From contig NC_068355.1 in NCBI RefSeq assembly GCF_020536995.1, positions 4,881,764-4,945,763 of the forward strand: a stretch of 64,000 nucleotides of DNA. The letters run 5' to 3'. The stretch's first letter is position 1. Each line of letters begins with the position of its first letter. This document shows, piece by piece, positions 1-10,796 of this stretch. Source of the DNA: Dreissena polymorpha. Its lineage: Eukaryota; Mollusca; Bivalvia; Myida; Dreissenidae. A model generated the notes under the pieces. That model worked only from the letters and a program-made list of their open reading frames with translations, was not told the origin of the DNA and made no database searches. The translations under genes were made by a program, and so were the position numbers.

Positions 1-342
1 TTGTTTTTATATGAGTGACATTTACAAAACATACTCTAGCACTACCTAAATACTCTACATTTTGAGGGTATGTTTTATTTAAAAAAAAATTTAAATTGAT
101 TGATACAAAAAAAGAAAAAAGTTCAGTCGGCATTTTATGACATATTTTTTAATACATTTTAAACCGACATAATGATATGGGTTTTACTTTCATATGTAAA
201 AGTATTGATTCCAAAGCAGATGAGGGTTTTTCATTTTTTTAATAACCAAAAATTAATTTTTAGCATTTTTACTTGAACAAAATATTACCTTTACATGTAT
301 TCAGTACTTCGTTTTTCCTTATATGTCTGAAAGGTTAGACTA
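1..342. other. AT-rich stretch, no gene seen
   Basis: Very AT-rich sequence with poly-A and poly-T runs. No splice-supported exon, RNA gene or repeat boundary is visible. Confidence 0.5.
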
Positions 343-762
343 TGTAAATTTGAGGATACTTTTCGACAGGCTAACACGTATACATGTAAATTTGAGGATA
401 CTTTTCGAAAGGCTAACACATATACATGTAAATTTGAGGATACTTTTCGACAGGCTAACACGTATACATGTAAATTTGAGGATACTTTTCGAAAGGCTTA
501 CACATATACATGTAAATTTGAGGATACTTTTCGAAAGGCTTACACATATACATGTAAATTTGAGGATACTTTTCGACAGGCTAACACGTATACATGTAAA
601 TTTGAGGATACTTTTCGAAAGGCTTACACATATACATGTAAATTTGAGGATACTTTTCGACAGGCTAACACGTATACATGTAAATTTGAGGATACTTTTC
701 GAAAGGCTTACACATATACATGTAAATTTGAGGATACTTTTCGAAAGGCTAACACGTATACT
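343..762. repeat. 42-bp tandem satellite, 10 copies
   Basis: Ten head-to-tail copies of a 42-bp unit whose core reads AAATTTGAGGATACTTTTCG. Two variants (GACAGGCTAACACGT and GAAAGGCTTACACAT) and two hybrids occur in the order A, hybrid, A, B, B, A, B, A, B, hybrid, so part of the array is a two-unit 84-bp higher-order repeat. Because 42 is divisible by three and the unit lacks stops in one frame, the array forms a 199-codon open frame. I judge this an artefact of the repeat and not a gene. Confidence 0.97.
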
Positions 763-869
763 TATTTGCGATTTGTATTCTGTATTCTGGAGACTCTACA
801 AAATATGTTTTCACGTTATTATCCCTTCATTATGTGCAATAACGAGTACGCTTATTATCAAAACACACA

Positions 870-1038
870 TTAACCCATGTATGCCTAGTGGACTCTCCCA
901 TTCTTTTGAATTGTTTGCTTGAATTTATTTAAGCAAACAGCGCAGACCCTGATGAGACGCCGCATCATGCGGCGTCTCATCTAGGTCTTCGCTTTTTGCC
1001 AAGGCCATTTTTCTAGACGCTATGCATAAATGGGTTAA
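870..1038 (-). mobile_element. piggyBac-like MITE copy 1 (internally deleted)
   Basis: Begins TTAACCCATGTATGCCTAG and ends GCATAAATGGGTTAA. The TTAA target duplication and CCC/GGG ends are those of piggyBac-type elements. The copy is in reverse orientation and shorter than the ~230-bp full form because the AT-rich half is missing. The internal GC-rich hairpin is retained. Confidence 0.88.
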
Positions 1039-1230
1039 ACACGTGTTTTACCATTATGTTAAAGGGACGTGTACACATTTACTATTAAGATTCAGCAGTT
1101 GACCTTATGTTATTGTTAGGCGCGATATAAATAATCTTCAGAACAAAAGTACCGGTAAATATGAAAATGTCCATCTTTTGGCCTTTCTAATCGCCTTATT
1201 TTTTGACCGGAGTTAATACGCTTGTTTCCC

Positions 1231-1461
1231 TTAACCCATTTATGCCTAGCGTCTAGAAAAAAAGGCCTTGGCAAACAGCGAAGACTCAGATGAGACGCCG
1301 CATGATGCGGCGTCTCATCAGGGTCTGCGCTGTTTGCTTAAAGAAACTTCTGTAAGAAATATTCTAAATATAGAAATAAATATAATAGACATCTCTAATT
1401 TTGAAAATAAATTGCTCCAATTTTGAAGGATGGGAGAGTCCACTAGGCATAAATGGGTTAA
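1231..1461 (+). mobile_element. piggyBac-like MITE copy 2
   Basis: Full-length copy of about 231 bp with TTAA at both ends and terminal inverted repeats CCCATTTATGCCTAG / CTAGGCATAAATGGG. An off-centre GC-rich hairpin with arms of about 31 bp sits near 1277-1340. This copy is inverted relative to copy 1, which lies 190 bp away, so the pair could itself fold back. Confidence 0.92.
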
Positions 1462-1738
1462 AGTGCGCCATTTTTGTTGAAAGCATACAACGGTGAACTC
1501 ATCATACAGTGGACATTTGTATTGCAGTCTCTGCATACATTGATTACTGTATTCATAGAATACGTGTAGAATTATTATCTGTATATTCGTATCTCTGTCT
1601 GTTCTGCAAGATATGTTCGTGTTTATGTTTCTAGAGTTCAACTCACTGTTTCACGTCGAGACCGTAAAAATTGATTGTTTACCAGCACACGACGCAAGCC
1701 TTATTTAAATTTAAAAGGAGAAGGGAAAATATTGGTTA

Positions 1739-2008
1739 TGAGCCTCGCTGTCGGACAACCAGACTTATGTATGTGCGTAACGTGTCGTCCCATATTACTC
1801 ATATTATCTATGCAGTCCACACAGGCTAATCGTTGACGACACTTTCCGCTTTTATCGATTTTTTCTTTTAAAGGAAGTCCCTTTTAAACAGAATTCCAGT
1901 CGAGGTGGAAATTGGCGTCCCTGATGAACTTGTGTGGAGTGCACAGGCTAATGTAGGGCGATACTTTACTCGCATGCATTAAACCCCGTTTTTCCAAAAT
2001 GAGGCTCA
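1739..2008. mobile_element. double-hairpin MITE (diverged copy)
   Basis: Starts TGAGCCTCG and ends GAGGCTCA. It carries the family core GTCGTCCCATATTA in the left arm and GTGCACAGGCTAAT in the right arm. Each half of this family can form its own hairpin, and the whole element is also an inverted repeat. Confidence 0.8.
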
Positions 2009-3057
2009 GTTATGCTTAATTTTTTTCTACGTTGAATGCGGACTGGGACACAGACACCATTTTACGGTCATGATTGAATGTCGTAATTTTGCGATTCTGT
2101 TTTATATGTAAGACACGACGTTGCTGTTATGACCAGACACTGTGAATAAACGTTTTGTACCCAAAACTAATTTGTTATAATTTATTTTACTGCCTTCGTT
2201 CGTGAGGCGAAAATACACCAATTTATTTTTAGTGCTTTGGTTATAATTGATTTCGACAAGCAACTAGTTCATGTCTGTATCGTAATTTAAATTTAAATGC
2301 AATAAATAAAGAGAAAATCATTTGAATGCTATCTGAGTTCAGTTTGAATAACCTTAACATGATATCAACATCGTCTGACCTTGTTAGAACAAACCAACAG
2401 GCGTTAACAGCACTTGCTTTAAAAAGGTAACAATTTGGCTCCTTCGGAAGAACAAAATACGTTTCGGGGATCGCATTTAGAAAACCTTTGCGATAGAATA
2501 TTGTTTTTATTATGTTACTTTTTCGATCTCCATGACATCATGGTGGTGTGAACATCGACTACGACGACGACGCTGGTGATGATGCTGACGATGCTGCTGC
2601 TGCTGATGATGATAATGATTATGATAATGTTGTTTATGATGCAAAAGTTGCTGCTGCTGTTGTTGCTGATAATTTTGATGTTGAATTTAACAATATCATA
2701 TCATAATTCTCTTCGTGTTTGCTTCCACTTTGTATACAACTAAGTTAACAGGAAGTGTCGTTTCTCACCAATGGAAACATGAACATTGCAGGGCCGCACT
2801 CAGTAATTTTGGACTAGGGGCCGTACCAGGGATGGTGCTTGCGGGGTTTCCCCTCCCGAGTGTTAAATGTTTTAAATTTGTCGCGTCTTAAGGTGAATTT
2901 TAATGCTTATGAAAATTATTTTGTGATGAAAATCTATGAAATAATTCACACCAATGTTTAAAGCTTTAGATTTCAAAGGTATTTTTACGCAATGCGTTCA
3001 GATATTGAGCTCATTGTCGGTCTGTGATTTTACCGTTACCTACAGGACAACAGATGA
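2009..3057. other. No gene seen; trinucleotide-rich tract and old repeat
   Basis: I see no exon here. A degenerate GAY/CTG trinucleotide microsatellite occupies about 2558-2683. The last part, from about 2940, is an old repeat whose related units (TTACGCAAT...TTTCAGATATTGAGCT) recur at 5689-5713, so the Harbinger element that follows was inserted into this repeat. Confidence 0.5.
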
Positions 3058-3397
3058 ATGCCTCGGTCACACTGTCACGAATCAGAGCTACGAATGAGCT
3101 ACGATTCAATCGGCTACGAATGACTACGAAATTGTCAAAATTCGTAGGCCGCTCCGATTTCAGTACGGAGCACAACGATGTGAGTACGTATTTCGACGAA
3201 TCTACCATCAAAATATTGGAAAACGAACAAGGAAAGGTACGGACTGCTACTGATCGATGCGATTTAGTACGGAGCGCCACGAATCGAAACGAGTAAACTA
3301 CGAATCCGCTACGGTCTGGTACGATTAAGTATGATTCTACGCGAATCGGTACGATCTAACTACGGATCCGCTACGGTCTAGTACGGGTCAAAACGAA

Positions 3398-4668
3398 CTA
3401 GAACGGTCCGCTACGAAGCAGTGGGAATTGCGACGGACTGGTACGGACAGGTAGGAACGAACTAGGATTGAACATTGCGCCCACAGCCTCTTGTATTGTC
3501 ATACACAAAATGCCTCCAAAAAAGAGGACATGCAAGCGGCAGACCTTCTCAAGGCCTCGTCGTGAGAATGACTTCATGAGCCATGTCCTCATGGCAAATG
3601 CATCATCTGCGATGATATAGTATCTATTGGACTGTCGTCACCTGGAAGAGGTTTTGCTTCCGGCATGACAATCAACCCACTTTCGATTGCCAACTTGAGG
3701 TCGCTTTGATTCCAGATTTGTTCGTCGGAACATCCTCCTTGCGATCTAATATTTACCCATATGAATTGGTAATCGGCGTCCACCAGGGCCATCAGCACAA
3801 CAGAATGGTCACCTTTATAGTTATAGTATAATGAGCCACCGTTCTTGGGACATCGTATGGCTACATGCTTTCCATCTAGAGCTCCAATGGCGTGTGGAAA
3901 TTGCCATTTAGCCGCGAACTGATCGGCTATGGCCTTCCACTCCTCAGGCTCAGTAGGAGTCTGGATAACATCCCCAGCATATGCTGAAACTATGGCCTCA
4001 CAAACGTCCCGTACAATACTACATATCGTATTGTGTGCATCACGAAACCCATACATCAATGTACGGTAACTGTCCCCGGTGGCCAAGAACCTTGAGGTTA
4101 TTGCCAACTTCAAATCTGGATTGATGGACTGTTTGAACCAGGTGTGGTTCTTCGTGATCCTGGGACCAACGACCTGTAATAGCTCATGGAACATATCAGG
4201 CCCGATTATGTTAAAGTTTCTAAAAGCCGCCGGATCATCAGCCATTAGTTCGGCCATCAAAGTCTCATATTGGCCGAGAGCGGGTCGTCTTAAAAGCCAG
4301 TCTTTTATCCACCACTTCCTTTTTCTTTTCTGAACTGAAACTTCCCGTACAATACTACATATCGTATTGTGTGCATTACGAAACCCATACATCAATGTAC
4401 GGTAACTGTCCCCGGTGGCCAAGAACCTTGAGGTAATTGCCAACTTCAAATCTGGATTGATGGACTGTTTGAACCAGGTGTGATTCTTCGTGATCCTGAG
4501 AACAACGACCTTTAATAGCTCATGGAACATATCAGGCCGATTCTGGTGAAGTTTCAAAAGCCGCCGGATCTTCAACCATCAGTTCGGCCATCAAAGTCTC
4601 GTATTGGCTGACAGCGGGTCGTCTTAAAAGCCAGTCTCTTATTCACAACCTCCTTTTTCTTCTCTGAC
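3398..4668 (-). pseudogene. HARBI1-like transposase exon 2, broken, with internal duplication
   Basis: This encodes the DDE nuclease of the Harbinger element. The longest open piece (3589-4575) has the family's first catalytic Asp in GALDGKHVAI and the second in GGCSDEQIW. After it the reading continues in another frame through ADDAFAMRTWLMKSFSRRGL, a well-known C-terminal block of this family, so one frameshift separates them near 3620. The following VVENAFG-type helix with the catalytic Glu is absent. The block containing KNHTWFKQSINPDLKLAITS occurs twice, exactly 336 bp (112 codons) apart, so an in-frame duplication inflates the N-terminal half. The exon starts after an acceptor at 4669-4670. 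An in-frame TGA stands where a WIRDWLLRRPA block would begin. It is part of the element and not a host gene. Confidence 0.88.
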
Positions 4669-4929
4669 CTGATTAAGTATGTAGTTATTGATGTTAAAAT
4701 ATAGATCATGCTTAAGAAAGTATGATTAATTTTGTATTTTATTATGTCGGCTATTAATTTAACAATTATTTAATCGCGTAAAAGTAACTGAAAGATTCAG
4801 ACGGCAAATAGGACAGATACTTACCTGCAAATAAAACAAAATGTATTACTATTTCAATTCTAATATTTTCAAAAGATGTAATTTTTAGCACAAAGCTATA
4901 CTAGTTATACGATATTGAATCATTATTAC

Positions 4930-5035
4930 CTCTGTGCATATCGTCAAGCAGCTCGACAACGGCCTCTGCATTTTGTGCCATTTCAATATCCAAGTGTAAC
5001 AAATTTATCGCAAACGCAATTTGCTTGCGGTTCAT
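4930..5035 (-). CDS. Harbinger transposase exon 1
   Basis: An ATG at 5033-5035 opens a 35-codon exon (MNRKQIAFAINLLHL...) that ends in a clean GTAATA donor at phase 1. The acceptor AATCAG at 4669-4674 joins in the same phase to the basic stretch QRRKRRL before WLLRRPA, so the exon belongs to the transposase. Short acidic first exons of this type are common in Harbinger nucleases. Because exon 2 is damaged, no functional protein is expected. Confidence 0.65.
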
Positions 5036-5586
5036 AATGTGAACTACACAAATGCAAGTACGGTTGCTTTAATTTCAATGATGTTTTTCAGTAGCAATTT
5101 ATTGTAGTGGGCCGTATATGTCCGTACTGTTTCGTGCTGAAATGTAGTACATCGTACAAGATCGTGCAAATTTCTGCCTATCCGTAGTACAACGTACTAG
5201 AACAGTGGCTTTCCGTAGTATATCCATGGAATAATCGTAGCTAATACGTAACGTAACCGTACCGCTCCGTAGTTATTCGTATCAATTCCTAGAAAATCTT
5301 TAGGCCTACGAAAAGGTACGGACGACTACGGTGTCGTTACGAACTAGTACGGATCAGTACGGTTTAGTACGGACTGCTACGAATACGCTAGCGTCGATAA
5401 ATTCGTAGCAATTTTTTGAACATGTTCAAAATATGTCAAGAGTTGCTACGGACATCCAAAAACTACTACGACTGATCACGGATCAAGTACGGAGAGCCAC
5501 GGTCCAGTAAGAATAGCTACGAACTGTGCCGAAAAGTATTCGTAGCTCGTTCGTAGCTCTGATTCGTGACAGTGTGACCGAGGCAT

Positions 5587-6355
5587 AAGTGTGAATTTCG
5601 TTTCAGTCCATTGATTTTTGGCGAAGTTATGGCCCTTGTGCTTAAAATACATGTGTATTTCTCTATAATAACCGTTTTCCGAAGGTTTCTTACGCAATCC
5701 TTTCAGATATTGAGCTGTTTTTTTATGCCTCCTGTAACGTGGTATATAGCAGTCGAACCGTCCATCCGTCTGTCCGGCATTTCCAGACTTCTTTCAAACG
5801 CTTTAAGATATTGGCCTGATCACGGACTCTCATATGCTCCGTGGCCTGATATTTGGTGTGTGAGTCTACCTAAATGACTTACTGATGACGTATGAGTTTC
5901 GTTCCGGTCCATTGATGTTTGGCAAAGTAATGGGTCTTTGACTAAGACAAAGAAACTTACCGGTTCAAATTAATGAGCATTATCCATATCACCACTCTAA
6001 TTGCCTCAAACATTATTTGTTTTTCACATATTAATTAATTGTTAACGTCAGCAATTTTCAGACCTCCTGTATCAGTTGCTTCCATTCATTCATTCTCTTT
6101 CCTTGGCCAATTTAAAGACGTTTTACATTAACTATCCATAGATGAAGCATTCAGGATCACAAGGGGTCATTGACTGATCGGGGACGTGTGTACAAGGCGG
6201 TAAGAAAACTTTGCCTATGGGCTTATCTGCACTAGCGCTAATCCCCTTGGTTATCAGGGACAATAAAACACATCTGCTCTTTTGTAAAGTGTACTGCGGG
6301 TCCTTTCATGAGAGAAAAATTTGAAGCAGGTCAATTATTAAAAAAATCTAACTTT
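5587..6355. other. Old repeat remnant, no gene seen
   Basis: Contains two diverged units of a repeat (around 5595-5640 and 5890-5935: GAATTTCGTTTCAGTCCATT and GAGTTTCGTTCCGGTCCATT, each followed by GATKTTTGGC). This is the sequence into which the Harbinger element was inserted. The remainder to 6355 shows nothing I can name. Confidence 0.5.
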
Positions 6356-6891
6356 ACAGCTAGCTGGGGGCCCGGGACCCAGGGACCAGGACAGCTAGCT
6401 GGGGGCCCGGGACCCAGGGACCAGGACAGCTAGCTGGGGGCCCGGGACCCAGGGACCAGGACAGCTAGCTGGGGGCCCGGGACCCAGGGACCAGGACAGC
6501 TAGCTGGGGGCCCGGGACCCAGGGACCAGGACAGCTAGCTGGGGCCCGGGACCCAGGGGCCAGGACAGCTAGCTGGGGGCCCGGGACCCAGGGACCAGGA
6601 CAGCTAGCTGGGGGCCCGGGACCCAGGGACCAGGACAGCTAGCTGGGGGCCCGGGACCCAGGGACCAGGACAGCTAGCTGGGGCCCGGGACCCAGGCGCC
6701 AGGACAGCTAGCTGGGGGCCCGGGACCCAGGGACCAGGGCAGCTAGCTGGGGGCCCGGGACCCAGGGCCAGGACAGCTAGCTGGGGGCCCGGGACCCAGG
6801 GACCAGGACAGCTAGCTGGGGGCCCGGGACCCAGGGACCAGGACAGATAGCTGTCCTGGTCCCTGGGTCCCAGGGACCAGGGCCTGGGTAC
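6356..6891. repeat. 35-bp GC-rich minisatellite, about 14 copies
   Basis: Nearly identical copies of a 35-bp unit containing AGCTAGCTGGGGGCCCGGGA then CCCAGGGACCAGGAC. Each unit holds the palindromes AGCTAGCT and GGGCCCGGGACCC. The array ends at 6847-6891 with an inverted half-unit (GCTGTCCTGGTCCCTGGGTC), so the right edge forms a hairpin with the last unit. It is strikingly GC-rich in an AT-rich window. Copy-to-copy identity is high, which suggests recent expansion or homogenisation. Confidence 0.96.
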
Positions 6892-7582
6892 GCGCCTGCA
6901 TTAAACAAGTTGAACCAGTAAATGTTTTCATTTTACTTGACATAAACTAATGGTAAATGGCACTCTATCATTTTCTAACACATATTTAATGACGTTAAAT
7001 CATTTGTAAACTGATACCGTCTTACTTATAGTTGTCAATGGAAACTCAATAATTTGTAAACAATCAAATGTATTTGAAACATTGAATGGAAACAATTCAA
7101 ATTACATGATTAAATTTCATGCCACTAATATCAGGTTACGCTACCCCGTACCATTTGGCATTTAACATAATTGCGGGCTATAGATAAATCTCACGGACAA
7201 TTACTGTTTACCAATGTTGATAAGTGTTTTAAAACAAGATTGAACGTTGTTAAGCCTGATACATTTTAATAACTCGGGTGAACACTGTACGCTATAAATG
7301 TCGCGAGTAGTGACAAAATGGAACGTAACTCCGGGTGAAGAAACATTATAATTAAAATGTTGATGTGTGCAATTTCGCATCACTGATGTGTTCAAATAAT
7401 CTGATATATTTTAGGGCATCGTTTAAAACATCAATCGGTGAAAAAATCCACCTTTTGTTTTCTTAGTTGTAAATATTTTAATTTACCTTTGTATTTAGGG
7501 AGTACCGGTAGAGTGACCAATCTGACCCGGTAGAGTGTTAAATCTGACGTCGGGACGCGACCACCCTCTCAGCCAGAACCTA
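6892..7582. other. No gene seen
   Basis: AT-rich sequence without a splice-supported exon or recognisable repeat. Confidence 0.45.
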
Positions 7583-7791
7583 TGAGCCTCGTTCTGAGAA
7601 AATTTAGCTTAATGCATGTGCGTAAAGTGTCGTCCCAGATTAGCCTATGCAGTCCGCACAGGCTAATCTGGGACGACACTATCCTCTTTTATGGTATTTT
7701 TCGTTTAAAGGAAGTCTCTTGTACACGAAAATCCAGTTTAGGCGGAAAGTGTTGTCCCTGATTAGCCTGTGCGGACTGCACGGGCTAATTT
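7583..7791. mobile_element. double-hairpin MITE, right end truncated
   Basis: Left end TGAGCCTCGTTCTGAGAAAA, followed by ATGCATGTGCGTAAAGTGTC and both internal hairpin cores. It breaks off at GCACGGGCTAATT, before the right terminal repeat. Confidence 0.88.
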
Positions 7792-7848
7792 AGGAACCGA
7801 TTGATCATTATAACTAGTGCGGTGTAGTTGTTAAGTTGCAGAGCTCTA

Positions 7849-8099
7849 ATTGTGTATTGTTCTGTGAAAATTGGGCAAAATGCATCTGCGAATAGTGTCG
7901 TCCCAGATAAACCTGTGTAGTCCGCACAGGCTAATCGGGAACGACACTTTCCGCTTAAACTATATTTTCGGTAAAAAGGGACTTCCTTTAAACGAAAAAT
8001 ACCATTACAGCGGTAAGTGTCGTCCCTGATTAGCCTGTGCAGTCCGCGACACTTTACGCACATGCATTTTGCCCAATTTTCACAGAACAAGACACAATT
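7849..8099. mobile_element. double-hairpin MITE, variant ends
   Basis: Inverted ends read ATTGTGTATTGTTCTGTGAA on the left and its near-complement (TTCACAGAACAAGACACAAT) on the right. The ATGCAT(G/C)TGCG and GTCGTCCC cores are those of the family. The outer ends differ from the usual GAGCCGCGTTCTG, so this marks a subfamily. Confidence 0.86.
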
Positions 8100-9004
8100 G
8101 TTTAACTTTCCGAGGTACACCTTTCAGTAATTAATCCGTCGACTTCTCAATTCGGAATCGCATTGTTTGATAAAACAATAGACAATTGTCTTTTGATTAA
8201 CTTACATAGTTTACAGACGACACGTTCTTTTAAAACGGTTTAACACAGTGTATGTTTGGTTTATAGTCCAACTTGATAAAATACATCCAAGATGTCATAT
8301 TTTGATGGTAATATACTGGATCGGATGAATTTGTAAGTAGAACATTGTTATTATTAATTGTTATCTATAGATTTCAAACAATCGCAATAATAATTACAAA
8401 GACATTATTAAATTGTAGACGTAATTGTCATCCAAAGATGCCAATACTTACAGTACACTCGATATTGTGTTTTCGAAAATTGTCTGATCGGTTCTAGATC
8501 CAAAGAACGGTGGGGATAAAGTCTAGATGAAGTGATGTTTAATACCCAAGCAACATAGTTTCGAAAACGAAACATTAGTTGGACATGATAAATAAAAGTG
8601 CAAAACATCAAACACCAGGTTAAAAAACACGTGATGTTTTCATAGAATAAACTTCCATTAAAATGTGGTCTGAATATGAATCCATATTAAGGCTCAATCA
8701 CACAATCTAAATATTTTATGTCGTTAGTGAGGCGAAAACGTACTGAATAAAATATATTAAATGTGTTTCGACATAATTATGATATGCTTGATATCAACGA
8801 CATCACGACAGCGTCCTGACAATGTTACGATAGTGTCCGCAATATCTCGATTCTCATTAATATGATCTGATAGCTTACCGACCGCTTCCTGATAGTCATA
8901 TTAAATGATACTAGCAGCGCTAGTGAGGTCCGATATGACAATCAGGAACTTCGTCTTATGTACTCTTTAAATGATAAAAAGTAATTCTTATTCAAATGGA
9001 ATAC
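8100..9004. other. No gene seen
   Basis: AT-rich sequence with no splice-supported exon, RNA gene or element boundary that I can see. Confidence 0.45.
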
Positions 9005-9990
9005 ATTGTTTAATACTTTGGCTCAAGATGTCATGCTAACTTGGTTAAGGAATGCACTCGCAAAATGAATACGAAACTAAGTGCCGTTTCATTGAAAGCA
9101 ACTAGTCATATGCAATCAGAATAAATGACTGTGACTTAAGGTGCGATGTCAATGCTATCATTGAATAGGGCATGCACAAGGAATATGAGACTTCGATGTA
9201 TGGTACCATGGCATTGATATTGAGGAATACACACGCAAAATGAGAGCGATCTGTTGTTTAAAGGGTTATGTCAGTGATATATGGAATACAAATACAAAGG
9301 GGATGCAAAATGTGGGCTTAAGGTGGCATATCAATATAGGAATACACTTTCACAGGAAATGGGAGACTGAGGCATATGGTTCTCTGTCACTGATATCAGG
9401 TAGTTAACATGCAAATGGAATACAAGACTTGTTTAAAGAGAATACGATACTAGGGCTTTAAGTACCATGTAAATGATATCTGGGAATACGCACACAATTA
9501 GAATACGATACTGGCACTTAAAATTCCATGTCAATTGTATAAAGGAATGAACGCAGGTTCGATATAGCTAAAAATAACACATTGGAAACTCTATCGGGAG
9601 AGAAATTCTTATTTGTAACCATTACTTTTTTTAAACATGACACCGACTATAAACAAACAATTATTAATACTGGTACCACCCGTGAATTCAAACTGAGGAT
9701 AAAGGTACCATGTCAATGATTTAAAAAATGCACATAAAAAGGAAATGCAGGACTGAGGGTTGATGTTTCCTATCAACGATTGCAAGGAATGCACATGCGC
9801 AGTGAAATTAAGACTATTGCTTAAGCTGCCACGTCAATGATATCAAACCGTTTCATGTACAAGGGAATACAATAATAACAAAACATTGGCTTAAGGTGGC
9901 ATATCAATAATGCAAGGAATCTACATAAAGAGAAATGAAAGACTATGTTTAAGGTGATCCGCCAATGGTATCTAGTAATACACCTGGAAA
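9005..9990. repeat. Degenerate tandem array, ~60-75 bp unit
   Basis: About a dozen strongly diverged units share the pattern 'GGAATACACACGCAAA..GAATACGAGACT..GGCTTAAGGTRCCATGTCAATGATAT', each part recognisable but never identical between units. No perfect repeat remains, so the array is old. It is easy to miss because no pair of neighbouring units is highly similar. Confidence 0.75.
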
Positions 9991-10344
9991 GAGAATGCGA
10001 GGCTGTTGCTCAAAATGCGGCCATTTCCATTTTATTCCGTACATGACACTCTGCAAGCTTATATCTTCCATATCACTCTGGGATTATGGCGTTTACGAAG
10101 ACTCGCAAACACACCAACTCTTAAGAACGACTATAATACCCACCAGAACAGCAAAAGATTCGACAATTATGACATTATCGCTCATTTTGTACATCTGGCA
10201 TATATCTTTTTTTCGTTCCTCACGTTTTATGTTGGCGACTTTCAAAACCGCCATCATAACCTAACGATGTGTCGAAAATCTGACATCATATATATTATTG
10301 CTCAAAGGAAGATCATTAGAAAGCCAGCCTACCAGCATCATTCC
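9991..10344. other. No gene seen
   Basis: Two overlapping open frames of 99 and 121 codons occur here, but neither has a recognisable domain or clear splice signals. Confidence 0.4.
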
Positions 10345-10574
10345 TTAACCCATTCATGCCTAGCGTCCTGAAAAAAGGACATTGCAAACAGCGTAGACCC
10401 AGATGAGACGCCGCATAATGCGGCGTCTCATCAGGGTCTGCGCTGTTTGCTTAAAGAAATTTCTGTAAGAAATATTCTAAATATAGAAATAAATATACCA
10501 GACACCCCTACTTTTGGAAATAAATTGATCCAATTTACAAGGATGGGAGAGTCCACTGGGCATAAATGGGTTAA
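10345..10574 (+). mobile_element. piggyBac-like MITE copy 3
   Basis: Full length, TTAA at both ends, ends CCCATTCATGCCTAGCGTC and CACTGGGCATAAATGGG. The hairpin and the AT-rich half (AAGAAATATTCTAAATATAG) match copy 2 closely. Confidence 0.93.
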
Positions 10575-10755
10575 TTCTTTAACACCTGGCTTGCAATACT
10601 ATCTTGTGTCCGATCCGTAATTTTAATAACTCTTTTACTCATTTACCACTGCGTATGTACAGAAAAATGCAATACTAGATACAATTAGATCTCACAACCA
10701 TGTAATAAACTGTTTTCAGTTAGTTAAATCGACACTTTAAAGATAGCCACTCAAG

Positions 10756-10796
10756 ATGGCGATTTCATCTCTGGCCGACTATGGCGACTTGAGTAG
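10756..10796 (+). CDS. Small gene, exon 1 (candidate)
   Basis: Encodes MAISSLADYGDLS plus two bases of an Arg codon. The ATG context CAAGATGG is good. The donor AG|GTCTGT is non-ideal, but it is the only one that keeps frame with exon 2. Confidence 0.4.

Larger units (their letters stand above)
3058..5586 (-). mobile_element. PIF/Harbinger DNA transposon, damaged
   Basis: A 2.5-kb element bounded by inverted repeats that start ATGCCTCGGTCACACTGTCA and match for 37 bases, then for 9 more after one mismatch. Inside each end are 350-450 bp rich in short iterated TACG-type words in changing contexts (TACGAA, TACGGA, TACGGT), probably transposase-binding sites. A two-exon HARBI1-like transposase lies in the middle on the minus strand. 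It is not intact: exon 2 has an early in-frame stop, a 336-bp internal duplication, a frameshift near the 3' end, and no recognisable third catalytic acidic residue. I could not fix a clean 3-bp target duplication. Confidence 0.9.

Noticed and set aside
323-922. 199-codon open frame over the 42-bp satellite
   Set aside because: It is a product of a stop-free repeat whose length is a multiple of three, and no splice or domain support exists.
3011-3296. ORFs on both strands at the left Harbinger end
   Set aside because: They read the TACG-rich subterminal repeat; the two strands are open for the same composition reason.
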